Shown here piece by piece: positions 1 to 6,998 of a stretch of 14,790 nucleotides of DNA. The first letter of the stretch is position 1; every line of letters begins with the position of its first letter. The notes under the pieces were generated by a model that was given only the letters and a program-made list of their open reading frames with translations, was not told where the DNA came from and did no database searches. This DNA is from CAIJMU01 sp035531315. Lineage in GTDB: Bacteria; Spirochaetota; Spirochaetia; Treponematales; Rectinemataceae. Where the stretch lies: contig DATKTD010000198.1 in the NCBI GenBank assembly GCA_035531315.1, forward strand, positions 1-14,790. Direction: 5' to 3'. The position numbers and the translations under genes are program-made.

Positions 1-1908
1 CGAGTCGACGAGGCCGTCCTCCCCGCCGAGGGTGAGGCTCTCCCCGCTCGAGGGTTTCCACCTCGTGAGCCCGGCCGTCGTCGAGATCCAGAGGGTTCCG
101 GGGGGCGATTCGAGGATGCCGGTGACGGTCGGCGCGGCGAGACCTTCCTCCTCGGCGAAGCGCGAGAAGCTGCCGCTCGACTCGTCGAAGCGCTCGATAC
201 CCGAGCCGCCGGTCCCCACCCAGATCGTATGAGCCGAGTCTTCGAAGATGACGTTGACGCTCGCGTCACCGAGTGATCCTGTCTTGCCGGGTTCGGGGCC
301 CCAGGTCGCGAAGCTCTTTCCGTCCGCCTCGAGTCTCGACACGCCCCCGTCCCAGGTGCCTATCCAGAGCCTGTCGTGGGAGTCCCTGAAGACGCAGCGA
401 ACAGAGGCGCCGCGCAGGGTCCGTGGGTCGAAGGGGTCGGGGAAGTGGTGGACGAAGGTCGAGGAGCCTGGGGCGAGGCTGTCGAGGCCCTCTCCCTCCA
501 TACCGAGCCAGAGCGTCCCGTCGGGGTCCTCGTGGATGCTCCAGATCACGTCGGCCGCGATGCTCCCCGGTCGCCCCGCCTGGTGCCGGAAATTCCTCTT
601 TCGTCCGTCGGGTCCGAGGACGAAGAGGCCGGCGCCGTCCGTGCCGTACCAGATGCTTCCATCGGGCGAGACGTGGACGGCGTAGACCTTGCGCTCGGCT
701 CCCGCGAGCGAGGCTCCCGGGACCAGCGAAATCTTGTCGCCGCACGGGTCGATCTGGAGAAGTCCCTCTCCGTCCGTGCCCGCGAACAGCCTCCCTCCGG
801 GGCCTTCGGCGAGGCCACGGAGGGCCTTGAGGGGGCTGCCGTCGGCGAGATTCCGGTAACGCGCGATGGCCGCCGAGCGCGGATTATAGGCCCGGGCCCC
901 GCCGTCCTTGAGCCCAACCCAGAGGAGACCGCCCCTGTCGCGGAAGATCGTCCTTACGCTCGCCGCCTCTCCGGGCGAGGGAAGGTGGAAACCGCGCGCG
1001 ACCGGGTCGATGAAGCCCAGGCCGGCCTCGGCCCAGCCCACCCATATGTCTCCGTCTCCGTCCTCCTCGAGGGCCCTCACCGCCTCCTCGGGGACCCTGG
1101 CCCCCTTCGGCAATTGGTGGACGAAACCGTCAGCCGTCACGAGATCGACCCCGCCGTTGCCGAGGCCCGCCCAGAGACGGCCGCGCGAATCGACGAGGAG
1201 GGATCGCACCGTCGACGAGCCGATGCTCGCTGGATCGGCCGGATCGTGGATGTGGATCTTCGGCAAATCATCGGCCCCGACTTCGAAGAGGCCATCGCCC
1301 TCCGTGCCGACCCACATCCTGCCCTCGCGGTCGCGGACGATGGATCGGACGGCGGCCCTGGTGCCGCGCTTCCTCACGACGGGGTCGGGCAGCCAGAGCC
1401 TTCTGACTTTGTGCGTGGCCGGATCGATGATGTTCACGACGCCGTCGCCCGTGCCCGCCCAGATGCGGCCCTGGGTATCGTCGCCGAGGGCCATCACCCG
1501 GTCGGAACTGAGGTTGCTGGGGTCGTAGGGATCGCTCCGCCAGGTCATGAAGGTCTCGGTGGCGAGATCGAAGCGCGAGAGTCCGCCGCCATCCGTGCCG
1601 ATCCAGATGCCGCCGTCGAATTCGAGGAGGGAGAAGATGACCGAGGCGGCGAGGCTCGGCTCGCCCGGTTGGGGTCGCCAGGTCGTGAAGCTCTCGCCGT
1701 CCCATCGCGAGAGGCCACCGAAGGTGCCGAACCAGAGAAGCCCCCGCGAGTCCTGGAGGATGCAGTAGACGGAGGGGCTCGCGAGGCCATCCTTGAGCCC
1801 GAGCGAGTAGGATTTGAGCCTTGCCGGATCGAGGGCCCCGAGGGACAGGAGGGGGATGAGGGCCAAGGCGAAAGCGAGGGATGCCGGCGGGCCGTGGCGA
1901 GATCTCAG
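1..1908 (-). CDS. Secreted two-component-regulator-type beta-propeller sensor (reg_prop repeats), C-terminus outside window
   Basis: The minus frame is open from the start to the left edge (636 codons) and continues beyond it. About 13 repeats of the reg_prop blade motif are visible, for example IWIGTDGGGLSRFD, MWVGTEGDGLFEVG, LWLGMEGEGLDSLA and LWIGTWDGGVSRLE, close to the 14 expected for two seven-bladed propellers. In known families this sensor region is followed by a Y_Y_Y domain and a kinase, GGDEF, phosphatase or DNA-binding output; that part is not in the window. No ATG or GTG lies in frame near the 5' end. A CTG at 1908 gives a good signal peptide (MRSRHG, then a hydrophobic run to about residue 25), is preceded by GAGGGG, and overlaps the phosphatase stop as CTGA. 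TTG at 1866 would cut into the signal peptide. The family call is firm, the start is inferred, and the ligand is unknown. Confidence 0.88.
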   Translation of the reverse strand, partial: MRSRHGPPASLAFALALIPLLSLGALDPARLKSYSLGLKDGLASPSVYCILQDSRGLLWFGTFGGLSRWDGESFTTWRPQPGEPSLAASVIFSLLEFDGGIWIGTDGGGLSRFDLATETFMTWRSDPYDPSNLSSDRVMALGDDTQGRIWAGTGDGVVNIIDPATHKVRRLWLPDPVVRKRGTRAAVRSIVRDREGRMWVGTEGDGLFEVGADDLPKIHIHDPADPASIGSSTVRSLLVDSRGRLWAGLGNGGVDLVTADGFVHQLPKGARVPEEAVRALEEDGDGDIWVGWAEAGLGFIDPVARGFHLPSPGEAASVRTIFRDRGGLLWVGLKDGGARAYNPRSAAIARYRNLADGSPLKALRGLAEGPGGRLFAGTDGEGLLQIDPCGDKISLVPGASLAGAERKVYAVHVSPDGSIWYGTDGAGLFVLGPDGRKRNFRHQAGRPGSIAADVIWSIHEDPDGTLWLGMEGEGLDSLAPGSSTFVHHFPDPFDPRTLRGASVRCVFRDSHDRLWIGTWDGGVSRLEADGKSFATWGPEPGKTGSLGDASVNVIFEDSAHTIWVGTGGSGIERFDESSGSFSRFAEEEGLAAPTVTGILESPPGTLWISTTAGLTRWKPSSGESLTLGGEDGLVDS

Positions 1909-2963
1909 GCTTCGCCCCTCTGGATCGCGCGGGCCTTGAACCTGAAGGCCGTCGCCGTGATGTCGTCGTCGGGCGTGGCCTCGAGGCTGAAGAGGCCGAG
2001 GCTCGCGATGACGAGATGGATGATGTCCTGGGCAGTAGCCTTCTTACCGAGGCCGGCGCAGGCTTCAGAGAAGGAGCTTACGAGCCTCTCCACCCCGTAC
2101 ATCTGGTTGTGGTAATTGCGACATTCGGTGATGCCGTCGGTTGTCGCCAAGAGTATGTCGCCCGGCTCGAGCTCGAAGGCGCTTTCCTCGAGTTCGACTT
2201 CCTCGAGGGCTCCGAGCAACATGCCCTTTTCCTCGAGTCGAATTACCTGGCGAGCCGAGGCCCTGTGGATGAATACGGGCGGGTGGCCGCAATTGACGTA
2301 GCGAAAGCGGCCCGTCTCGAGGTCGATTATACCGAAAAAGGCCGTCACGTAGAGACCGAGGTCGCCGACCACGGCGCAGAGATCCTTGTTGACCTCCCTG
2401 CAAATGTCGTCCGGCCTCGCGCCGACGCGGGCCCTGGTCCGGAAGGCGGCCTTCAGGAACATGCCGATGAGGGCCGGGGGGATGCCGTGGCCCGCGACAT
2501 CGGCGATGAGAAAGGCCCAGGTGTTGAGCCCTGCGCGGAAAAAGTCGTAGATGTCCCCCCCGACCTTGTCCTTGCTCTGGAAATGCGCGGCGAATTCGAT
2601 CTCCTGGCAGCGCGCGGCGTCACCCGGCTGGGGCAGGAGCTGGATCTGGACCCTCCTGGCCGCGTCGAGGTCGCGCTGTATCTCGTCGTTCTTTTTCTGA
2701 AGGGCCTCGTAGGCCTGGGAGAGCTCGCGGTTGTGGGCGATGGTCCTCTCGTTCTCCCGCCGGACATGGGTTTCCCAGTCGATCCCGATGCTGTTGATGA
2801 GGTTGCCGAGTATGCCGACAAGGGGCACTTCGTCGCGGACGGTGACCTTGAAGGTGAGATCCTCGGGTCTTCGGTCTGCCAACTCGTCCGCCATGGCCTC
2901 GAGGGCGCGGAGGAATTTTTCAAGTGTCGCCGCTTCTTCGGCCTGGTGGACGAAGGAATCCAT
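1905..2963 (-). CDS. PP2C/SpoIIE-type serine phosphatase with N-terminal coiled coil
   Basis: The 352-residue cytoplasmic protein has no membrane segment. Residues 1-65 form a small N-terminal region of unknown role, 66-110 a charged helix or coiled coil of the linker type common before these domains, and 115-345 the SpoIIE/RsbU catalytic domain. Metal-binding motifs are intact: GGDIYD (135-140), ADVAGHG (154-160), CGHPP (225-229), TDGITE (275-280) and DDDITA (332-337), so it should be an active Mn/Mg-dependent phosphatase. Known relatives dephosphorylate anti-sigma-factor antagonists; no partner of that kind is present here. It overlaps the propeller gene by four bases, so the two are probably translated together and the propeller may sense for it. 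A promoter-like element ends six bases before the ATG; the AGGA inside its -10 could alternatively act as a weak ribosome site. Confidence 0.93.
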   Translation of the reverse strand: MDSFVHQAEEAATLEKFLRALEAMADELADRRPEDLTFKVTVRDEVPLVGILGNLINSIGIDWETHVRRENERTIAHNRELSQAYEALQKKNDEIQRDLDAARRVQIQLLPQPGDAARCQEIEFAAHFQSKDKVGGDIYDFFRAGLNTWAFLIADVAGHGIPPALIGMFLKAAFRTRARVGARPDDICREVNKDLCAVVGDLGLYVTAFFGIIDLETGRFRYVNCGHPPVFIHRASARQVIRLEEKGMLLGALEEVELEESAFELEPGDILLATTDGITECRNYHNQMYGVERLVSSFSEACAGLGKKATAQDIIHLVIASLGLFSLEATPDDDITATAFRFKARAIQRGEA

Positions 2964-2969
2964 GGCTGT

Positions 2970-2998
2970 ATCCTAGCCGATGCCGCGGTCCCTGTCAC
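2970..2998 (-). promoter_or_regulatory. Candidate sigma70-like promoter of the phosphatase/propeller operon
   Basis: On the minus strand GTGACA (2998-2993) and TAGGAT (2975-2970) are separated by exactly 17 bases. The -10 ends six bases before the phosphatase ATG, so the predicted transcript would start at or next to the start codon. Seen by eye only. Confidence 0.4.
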
Positions 2999-3043
2999 GT
3001 CGCCGGTCGAAGCCCCTCCATGCGGCGGGACCGGGATCCTCGA

Positions 3044-3072
3044 TTGACATCGGGGCCTTAGGGCCCTACCAT
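3044..3072 (+). promoter_or_regulatory. Candidate promoter of the chemoreceptor gene
   Basis: A perfect TTGACA (3044-3049), 17 bases and TACCAT (3067-3072, four of six matches) lie 43 bases before the chemoreceptor ATG. This places a normal leader with room for a ribosome site (GAGGT at 3106-3110). Confidence 0.5.
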
Positions 3073-3114
3073 TGGGCAAAACACAGGCCAAAATCTTCCT
3101 ATTTCGAGGTTCCG

Positions 3115-5337
3115 ATGAAGATCAACGGCAAGATCGTCGCGGTGGTCGCCGCGGCCGCGATTCTCACGGCTTCGGTCATAACCCTCACTGCGGTCAGACT
3201 GGCCGGTGATACGATGGAGGCCGACGCGAGGCAGACGGTCGACATCCTCGCCGACAGGATCGCCCTCAGACTTCGCATCAAGGTGGAGGTGGCCCTCGAA
3301 AGGGCTTCCGGCCTCGCTCGCAGCGTCTCCTTTCTTTCCGCCCTTCCCGAGAAGGAGCGCGGGAAACTCCTCGACGCCGCCCTATCCTCCGTCTCGAACG
3401 CCGATGGGGTGAGCGGGGCCTGGGCCGCCCTTTCCCCGCGCCAAGGCGAATCGATGGCCTACGTCCGCGAATATGCCGGAGGAAGCCCCCTGGTCGAGGG
3501 CGGCGGACGACACCGCCTCGACGATCCCCGCCTCGCCTCGGTGGCAAGCGGCGGCCTTCCGACGCTGTTCGAGCCCGAGGCGGTGACGGACGCCCAGGGC
3601 GAAAGCCGAAGCCTCCTGGGCGTCGCCGTGCCCGTCGTGGTCGACGGCGCTACCCTCGGGGTCGTGGGCATCGATATCGCCATGAGCGAAATCGACAGCA
3701 TGGTGAGCGCCGCGCGGCTTTGGAAGGGAAGCTACGGCTTCCTGGTTTCGTCGGGTGGCAATTATGTCGCCCATCCCGATACCGCCTTGCTCGGCAAGGC
3801 CATGTTCGAGGGTGGCGGCTATACGGAGGCGCAGAGAAAGAAGATCGAGGATGCCGTGAAGCGCCATGCCGCGGTCTCGCTCACGAGGTCAGGTTCCGAC
3901 GGCGTCGTCGACTACGAGGATTATTCGCCCGTGCGTTTCTCGGGCACCAATCAATCCTGGCTCTTCGCCATTTCCGTTCCCCTCGCCGTCACGCGCGCCG
4001 GCTCCGCGGCCTTCGCCGCGAAGACGATACTCGTCGCCCTCCTCGTCGTGGCCCTCGGCATCGTGGCGGCAATCTTAGTCGGGCACGCCATTTCCCGACC
4101 CCTCGTCGCCGTGCGGGATACCGCCAACCGGATGGCCGCGGAACGGGACCTGTCCTTTCGTCTGAAGGTCATATCGAAGGACGAGACGGGAGAGTCCATC
4201 GCTGCCCTCGAGAGACTCTTCGGGGACATCGGCCACTTCGTCTCGGGAACTATCGCCGCCGCCGCCGTCCTCCGCGGCTCGGGCGAGGGACTGGCTCTGG
4301 CCATGGAGGAGACGAAGGTGACAACCGAGCGCATCGCCGAATCGGTGGGCGTGGCTCGCAGGCTGGCGGAGACCCAGGGGGCCTCCACCCAGGAGGCGGC
4401 GGCGAGCGCCGCCCAGATAGCGAGGCGGGCAGAGGGGCTTTCGGTTACCGCGGAAGAACAGTCCTCGGCGGCCAAGAAAAGCGAGATCGCCCTTTCCACC
4501 CTTCGTGGAGCCGCCGAGGAAGTCTCCCGCGATGTCACGGAGCTCGACCGCGAGTTCGATTCGCTCCTCCGCGAGACCTCGTCGGGCAAGGAGCGGCTCG
4601 AGGCCGCGGCCCGATCCAACGAGGAGATCGCCCGCCGTTCCGAAGAACTCCTCAACGCCAATCGAACCCTCGCGAACATCGCCTCCAGAACCAACATCCT
4701 CGCGATGAACGCGGCGATAGAGGCCGCGCACGCCGGGGCCTTCGGTCAGGGCTTCGCCGTCGTCGCCGCGGAGATAAGGAGCCTCGCCGAGATCTCCGCG
4801 AAACAGTCGAAGGAGATCGAAAAGACGCTCCGAGAAATTGGCATGGGCATGCGAGGCGCGCGCGACTCCTCCCTCGAGGTGAGCGTCGCCTTCGACAAGA
4901 TTGAGCAGAGCATGGCCAGGGCCCATGAGAGCCAGATCCGCATCGGCAAATCCGTGGAGGCCCAGTCGGCCACCTTCGGCGCCTTTCTCTCCATCTCCCG
5001 GCAGACCGGCGAGGCGGCGGCGCAGGTCGCCAGCGCCTCATCCGAGATGCTCGAGGGTGGGCGGGAGACGGCCCGGGAGATGGAATCCCTGGTAAAGGGA
5101 GGCATCGAGCTCCTTACGGCCCTCGATCGGATAGAGACGGACGTCCTCGCCATAGCCGCCAAGGCCGTCGACGTCGCCTACCAGGGCCTTCGCAATCGGG
5201 AGAGGATAGAGGAGCTGGCCTTGAAGGCGGGGAGCTTCAGGACGGGCGACGCGTCCGAGGTCCCCGTGTCTTCGGCCTCCGTGGAGGCCGCGGTGTCCGG
5301 AGAGTCTGCCGAGCCCGGGGAGTCGCCTATCGGCTGA
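3115..5337 (+). CDS. Methyl-accepting chemotaxis protein with periplasmic Cache domain
   Basis: The 740-residue inner-membrane chemoreceptor has a first membrane helix at about 7-29, a periplasmic Cache-type sensor (about 35-300, including GSYGFLVSSGGNYVAHPD near 205), a second helix at about 303-325, a HAMP segment (ISRPL onward, to about 375) and a cytoplasmic signalling coiled coil. The hairpin tip that contacts CheA and CheW is clear around residues 523-545 (ASRTNILAMNAAIEAAHAG). The C-terminus is a loose Ser/Glu/Ala-rich tail without a CheR-binding pentapeptide. The reading frame is open upstream to 2980, but ATG 3115 gives the expected short cytoplasmic start (MKINGK) and follows the promoter. 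The ligand is unknown; Cache domains commonly bind small organic acids or amino acids. The gene end overlaps the convergent J-domain gene by 11 bases. Confidence 0.95.
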   Translation: MKINGKIVAVVAAAAILTASVITLTAVRLAGDTMEADARQTVDILADRIALRLRIKVEVALERASGLARSVSFLSALPEKERGKLLDAALSSVSNADGVSGAWAALSPRQGESMAYVREYAGGSPLVEGGGRHRLDDPRLASVASGGLPTLFEPEAVTDAQGESRSLLGVAVPVVVDGATLGVVGIDIAMSEIDSMVSAARLWKGSYGFLVSSGGNYVAHPDTALLGKAMFEGGGYTEAQRKKIEDAVKRHAAVSLTRSGSDGVVDYEDYSPVRFSGTNQSWLFAISVPLAVTRAGSAAFAAKTILVALLVVALGIVAAILVGHAISRPLVAVRDTANRMAAERDLSFRLKVISKDETGESIAALERLFGDIGHFVSGTIAAAAVLRGSGEGLALAMEETKVTTERIAESVGVARRLAETQGASTQEAAASAAQIARRAEGLSVTAEEQSSAAKKSEIALSTLRGAAEEVSRDVTELDREFDSLLRETSSGKERLEAAARSNEEIARRSEELLNANRTLANIASRTNILAMNAAIEAAHAGAFGQGFAVVAAEIRSLAEISAKQSKEIEKTLREIGMGMRGARDSSLEVSVAFDKIEQSMARAHESQIRIGKSVEAQSATFGAFLSISRQTGEAAAQVASASSEMLEGGRETAREMESLVKGGIELLTALDRIETDVLAIAAKAVDVAYQGLRNRERIEELALKAGSFRTGDASEVPVSSASVEAAVSGESAEPGESPIG

Positions 5338-6247
5338 GCCTGCCGCCCTGACCGGTCCTGTCGCCTGAGGGTGGAGGCTGGTCGGCTTCGATGATCCAGG
5401 AGAGGAGGCGGTCGAGGGCGACAAGACCCTTGGCGGCGAGCTGCTCCTTGATTACGCCGTAGTCCCGGAGGGCTGCGAGTCTGCTCCAGTCCATGCCCAT
5501 GAGACCCCAGTCGAGACCGTTCCAGAGAACCTGCATCACGTGGTAGATCAGGCTCAAGGAGGAGGCGCGCACGGCGCGCATTTCGGCGTCGATCCTGATG
5601 AAGGCATCGGGCTCTCCCGTGAGGAGGGCGAGTTGGGCGGAGATCGTGGCCACGCAATGCCGATAGGCCTTGTTGCGGGCGAGGGCCCGGGGCTGGACGG
5701 GGAAGCCGCGGGCCACGAGATCCCGCAGTTCGCCGATGAGGAGGTTCCGGTCGAAGCTCGCCGGGGCAGCCGCCGGAGAGCTGCCACCCCGGCCCGTCGT
5801 CGAAGCGGAACCGGCTTCCTTGGCTGCCACGCCCGCATCGCCGCCCTCCGTCCCCTGGCCCGGGTTTTGGTGACCGCGGGCCTGCTGATGAGCATGGCCG
5901 TCTTTGAGGGCGTGACGAGCGTCGCTGCCTTTGCGATCATCGATGCCATCGAGCTCGGCGAGGAGGCGCTCGGCCTCCCCGAGTTCCTTTCTGAGCTCGT
6001 CGAAATCGACGAAGGGAAGAGGTCTCGTCGCGTCTCCACCCTGCGCCGCAGCCTCTCGAGCGGAAACCGAGTTCTCCCGGTCGGCGCTGTCTGCCCGGAT
6101 GCTGCCGCCCTCCCGGGCGGCGTCGGCCTCCCCGCGTGAGGCAGCGCTGTCGGGATGGAGCCTTTTCACGAGGCGGCGGTATACCCGCCTGAGATCGTCA
6201 CGGTTCCTTACTCGCCCCTGGGCGACGAGTTCCGACAAGAGTCCCAT
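5327..6247 (-). CDS. J-domain-like protein with split J domain and conserved-looking C-terminal domain
   Basis: The 306-residue soluble protein begins with a J-domain helix II and its HPD motif (RRVYRRLVKRLHPD, 20-33), the signature by which DnaJ-type proteins stimulate Hsp70 ATPase. The helix III/IV part (DFDELRKELGEAERLLAEL) appears only at about 81-99, so some 45 residues of charged low-complexity sequence interrupt the J domain. A second low-complexity linker (101-165) leads to a helical domain (166-290) that I do not recognise; it has no zinc fingers or DnaJ client-binding domains. ATG 6247 is chosen; a TTG at 6286 would add 13 residues, and neither has a strong ribosome site. Its role is inferred as a specialised Hsp70 co-chaperone or a non-canonical J protein. 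It converges on the chemoreceptor gene and stands alone. Confidence 0.75.
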   Translation of the reverse strand: MGLLSELVAQGRVRNRDDLRRVYRRLVKRLHPDSAASRGEADAAREGGSIRADSADRENSVSAREAAAQGGDATRPLPFVDFDELRKELGEAERLLAELDGIDDRKGSDARHALKDGHAHQQARGHQNPGQGTEGGDAGVAAKEAGSASTTGRGGSSPAAAPASFDRNLLIGELRDLVARGFPVQPRALARNKAYRHCVATISAQLALLTGEPDAFIRIDAEMRAVRASSLSLIYHVMQVLWNGLDWGLMGMDWSRLAALRDYGVIKEQLAAKGLVALDRLLSWIIEADQPPPSGDRTGQGGRLSR

Positions 6248-6315
6248 GAGTGCCAGTGTGACAGCTCGAGGCCGGCAAAGCCACAAGTCTTCGCCAGGGG
6301 GATGGCTTCCGGGAT

Positions 6316-6344
6316 TTGATTTGCGACGCGAAGCCTCATATGCT
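6316..6344 (+). promoter_or_regulatory. Candidate promoter of the small membrane protein gene
   Basis: TTGATT (6316-6321), a 17-base spacer and TATGCT (6339-6344) lie about 55 bases before the ATG. An imperfect inverted repeat, GCTTGGAT (6342-6349) and ATCAAGC (6355-6361), overlaps the end of the -10 and the predicted start point, a position suited to an operator. Confidence 0.4.
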
Positions 6345-6399
6345 TGGATCAGGCATCAAGCCCGCTACGCATAGGTCGATGCCAGGTCGGGAGGCCGTC

Positions 6400-6813
6400 A
6401 TGAAGCTCGGCAACCTGCTCAATCAGCATATCGTGGTCAGCGCCTTTCTCGCCCTTCTCGCCGCTTCGATAGCCCTATTTCCCTTCTCGGGCGAGCATCC
6501 CCTTGTATTCTTTTCCTTCGGCATAATCGTGAGCGCCACGGTGCTGTTCCTGGTCACCATCCTGCCACTCATCCTCATGGAGGGCCTCTTCTCCCTTTTC
6601 CACAAAAGGGCTAGCCCTCCCCTCGGCCTTCCCCTCAAATGGATCGTCACCCTCCTTGTCTGTTTCGCCTCGGCCTTTATTTTCTCCCTCATCGATGCAG
6701 GCAGTTCGGCGACTTCCTTCACGGCCCAGACGAGGGGCGGGATCTATGTGGCCTCCATGGTCGCCGGCCTCGTGTTCCGGATCTTCAGGTTCAGGAGAAC
6801 GAGCCTGGGTTGA
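6400..6813 (+). CDS. Small four-helix integral membrane protein, unknown function
   Basis: The 137-residue protein is strongly hydrophobic, with predicted membrane segments at about 10-29, 34-60, 79-98 and 112-127 and a basic C-terminus (FRIFRFRRTSLG). I recognise no family. ATG 6400 is preceded at a good distance by GGGAGG (6389-6394); upstream in-frame starts (ATG 6379) lack this. It lies alone on a probable own promoter, divergent from the J-domain gene, and ends 185 bases before the MATE transporter. The basic tail fits a cytoplasmic C-terminus by the positive-inside rule, which is an inference. Confidence 0.7.
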   Translation: MKLGNLLNQHIVVSAFLALLAASIALFPFSGEHPLVFFSFGIIVSATVLFLVTILPLILMEGLFSLFHKRASPPLGLPLKWIVTLLVCFASAFIFSLIDAGSSATSFTAQTRGGIYVASMVAGLVFRIFRFRRTSLG

Positions 6814-6836
6814 CAATGGACGGTCGCCACGATCTC

Positions 6837-6865
6837 TTGCCTTCCCGCGGGACCCTCGCTATTTT
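6837..6865 (+). promoter_or_regulatory. Candidate promoter of the MATE transporter gene
   Basis: TTGCCT (6837-6842), 17 bases and TATTTT (6860-6865), four of six matches at each hexamer. It would give a leader of roughly 125 bases carrying the hairpins at 6912-6949. Weak by sequence alone. Confidence 0.28.
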
Positions 6866-6911
6866 CCAGACTCGTAGCCCCATATCAGGCTGAATCGGGG
6901 CCGCGCGGATT

Positions 6912-6949
6912 GTCGGGCCTTCCCGACGCGCCGAAGTTTTCGGCGTTTT
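6912..6949 (+). terminator. Tandem hairpins ending in TTTT: terminator or leader attenuator
   Basis: Hairpin one pairs GTCGGG (6912-6917) with CCCGAC (6922-6927). Hairpin two pairs CGCCGAA (6929-6935) with TTCGGCG (6939-6945) over a three-base loop and is followed directly by TTTT (6946-6949), the form of an intrinsic terminator on the plus strand. It could end the small membrane protein transcript or act in the leader of the MATE gene. Confidence 0.5.
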
Positions 6950-6998
6950 CCGGCGGCGAGCGTTGGCCGCTCCGGGGCGTACGAAAGGCAGACTCCCA

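Noticed and set aside
376..2115. Long open plus-strand frame of 579 codons
   Set aside because: It lies antisense to the propeller gene and the phosphatase, whose minus-strand products show clear family motifs. Long antisense frames are common where third positions are nearly all G or C.
1881..3047. Plus-strand frame of 388 codons opposite the phosphatase
   Set aside because: The minus strand encodes an intact SpoIIE-type catalytic domain across the same bases; the plus translation shows no recognisable motif.
2980..3114. N-terminal extension of the chemoreceptor to an ATG at 2980
   Set aside because: It would add 45 residues before a normal receptor start and would place the promoter at 3044-3072 inside the gene.
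3720..4904. Plus-strand frame of 394 codons inside the chemoreceptor gene
   Set aside because: It is a shifted frame of the chemoreceptor, rich in Arg and Gly, while the true frame carries the conserved hairpin and membrane segments.
6810..6838. TTGACA at 6810-6815 as the MATE promoter
   Set aside because: The sequence 17 bases on (TCTCTT) is a poor -10 and the hexamer overlaps the stop of the preceding gene; the element at 6837-6865 fits better.
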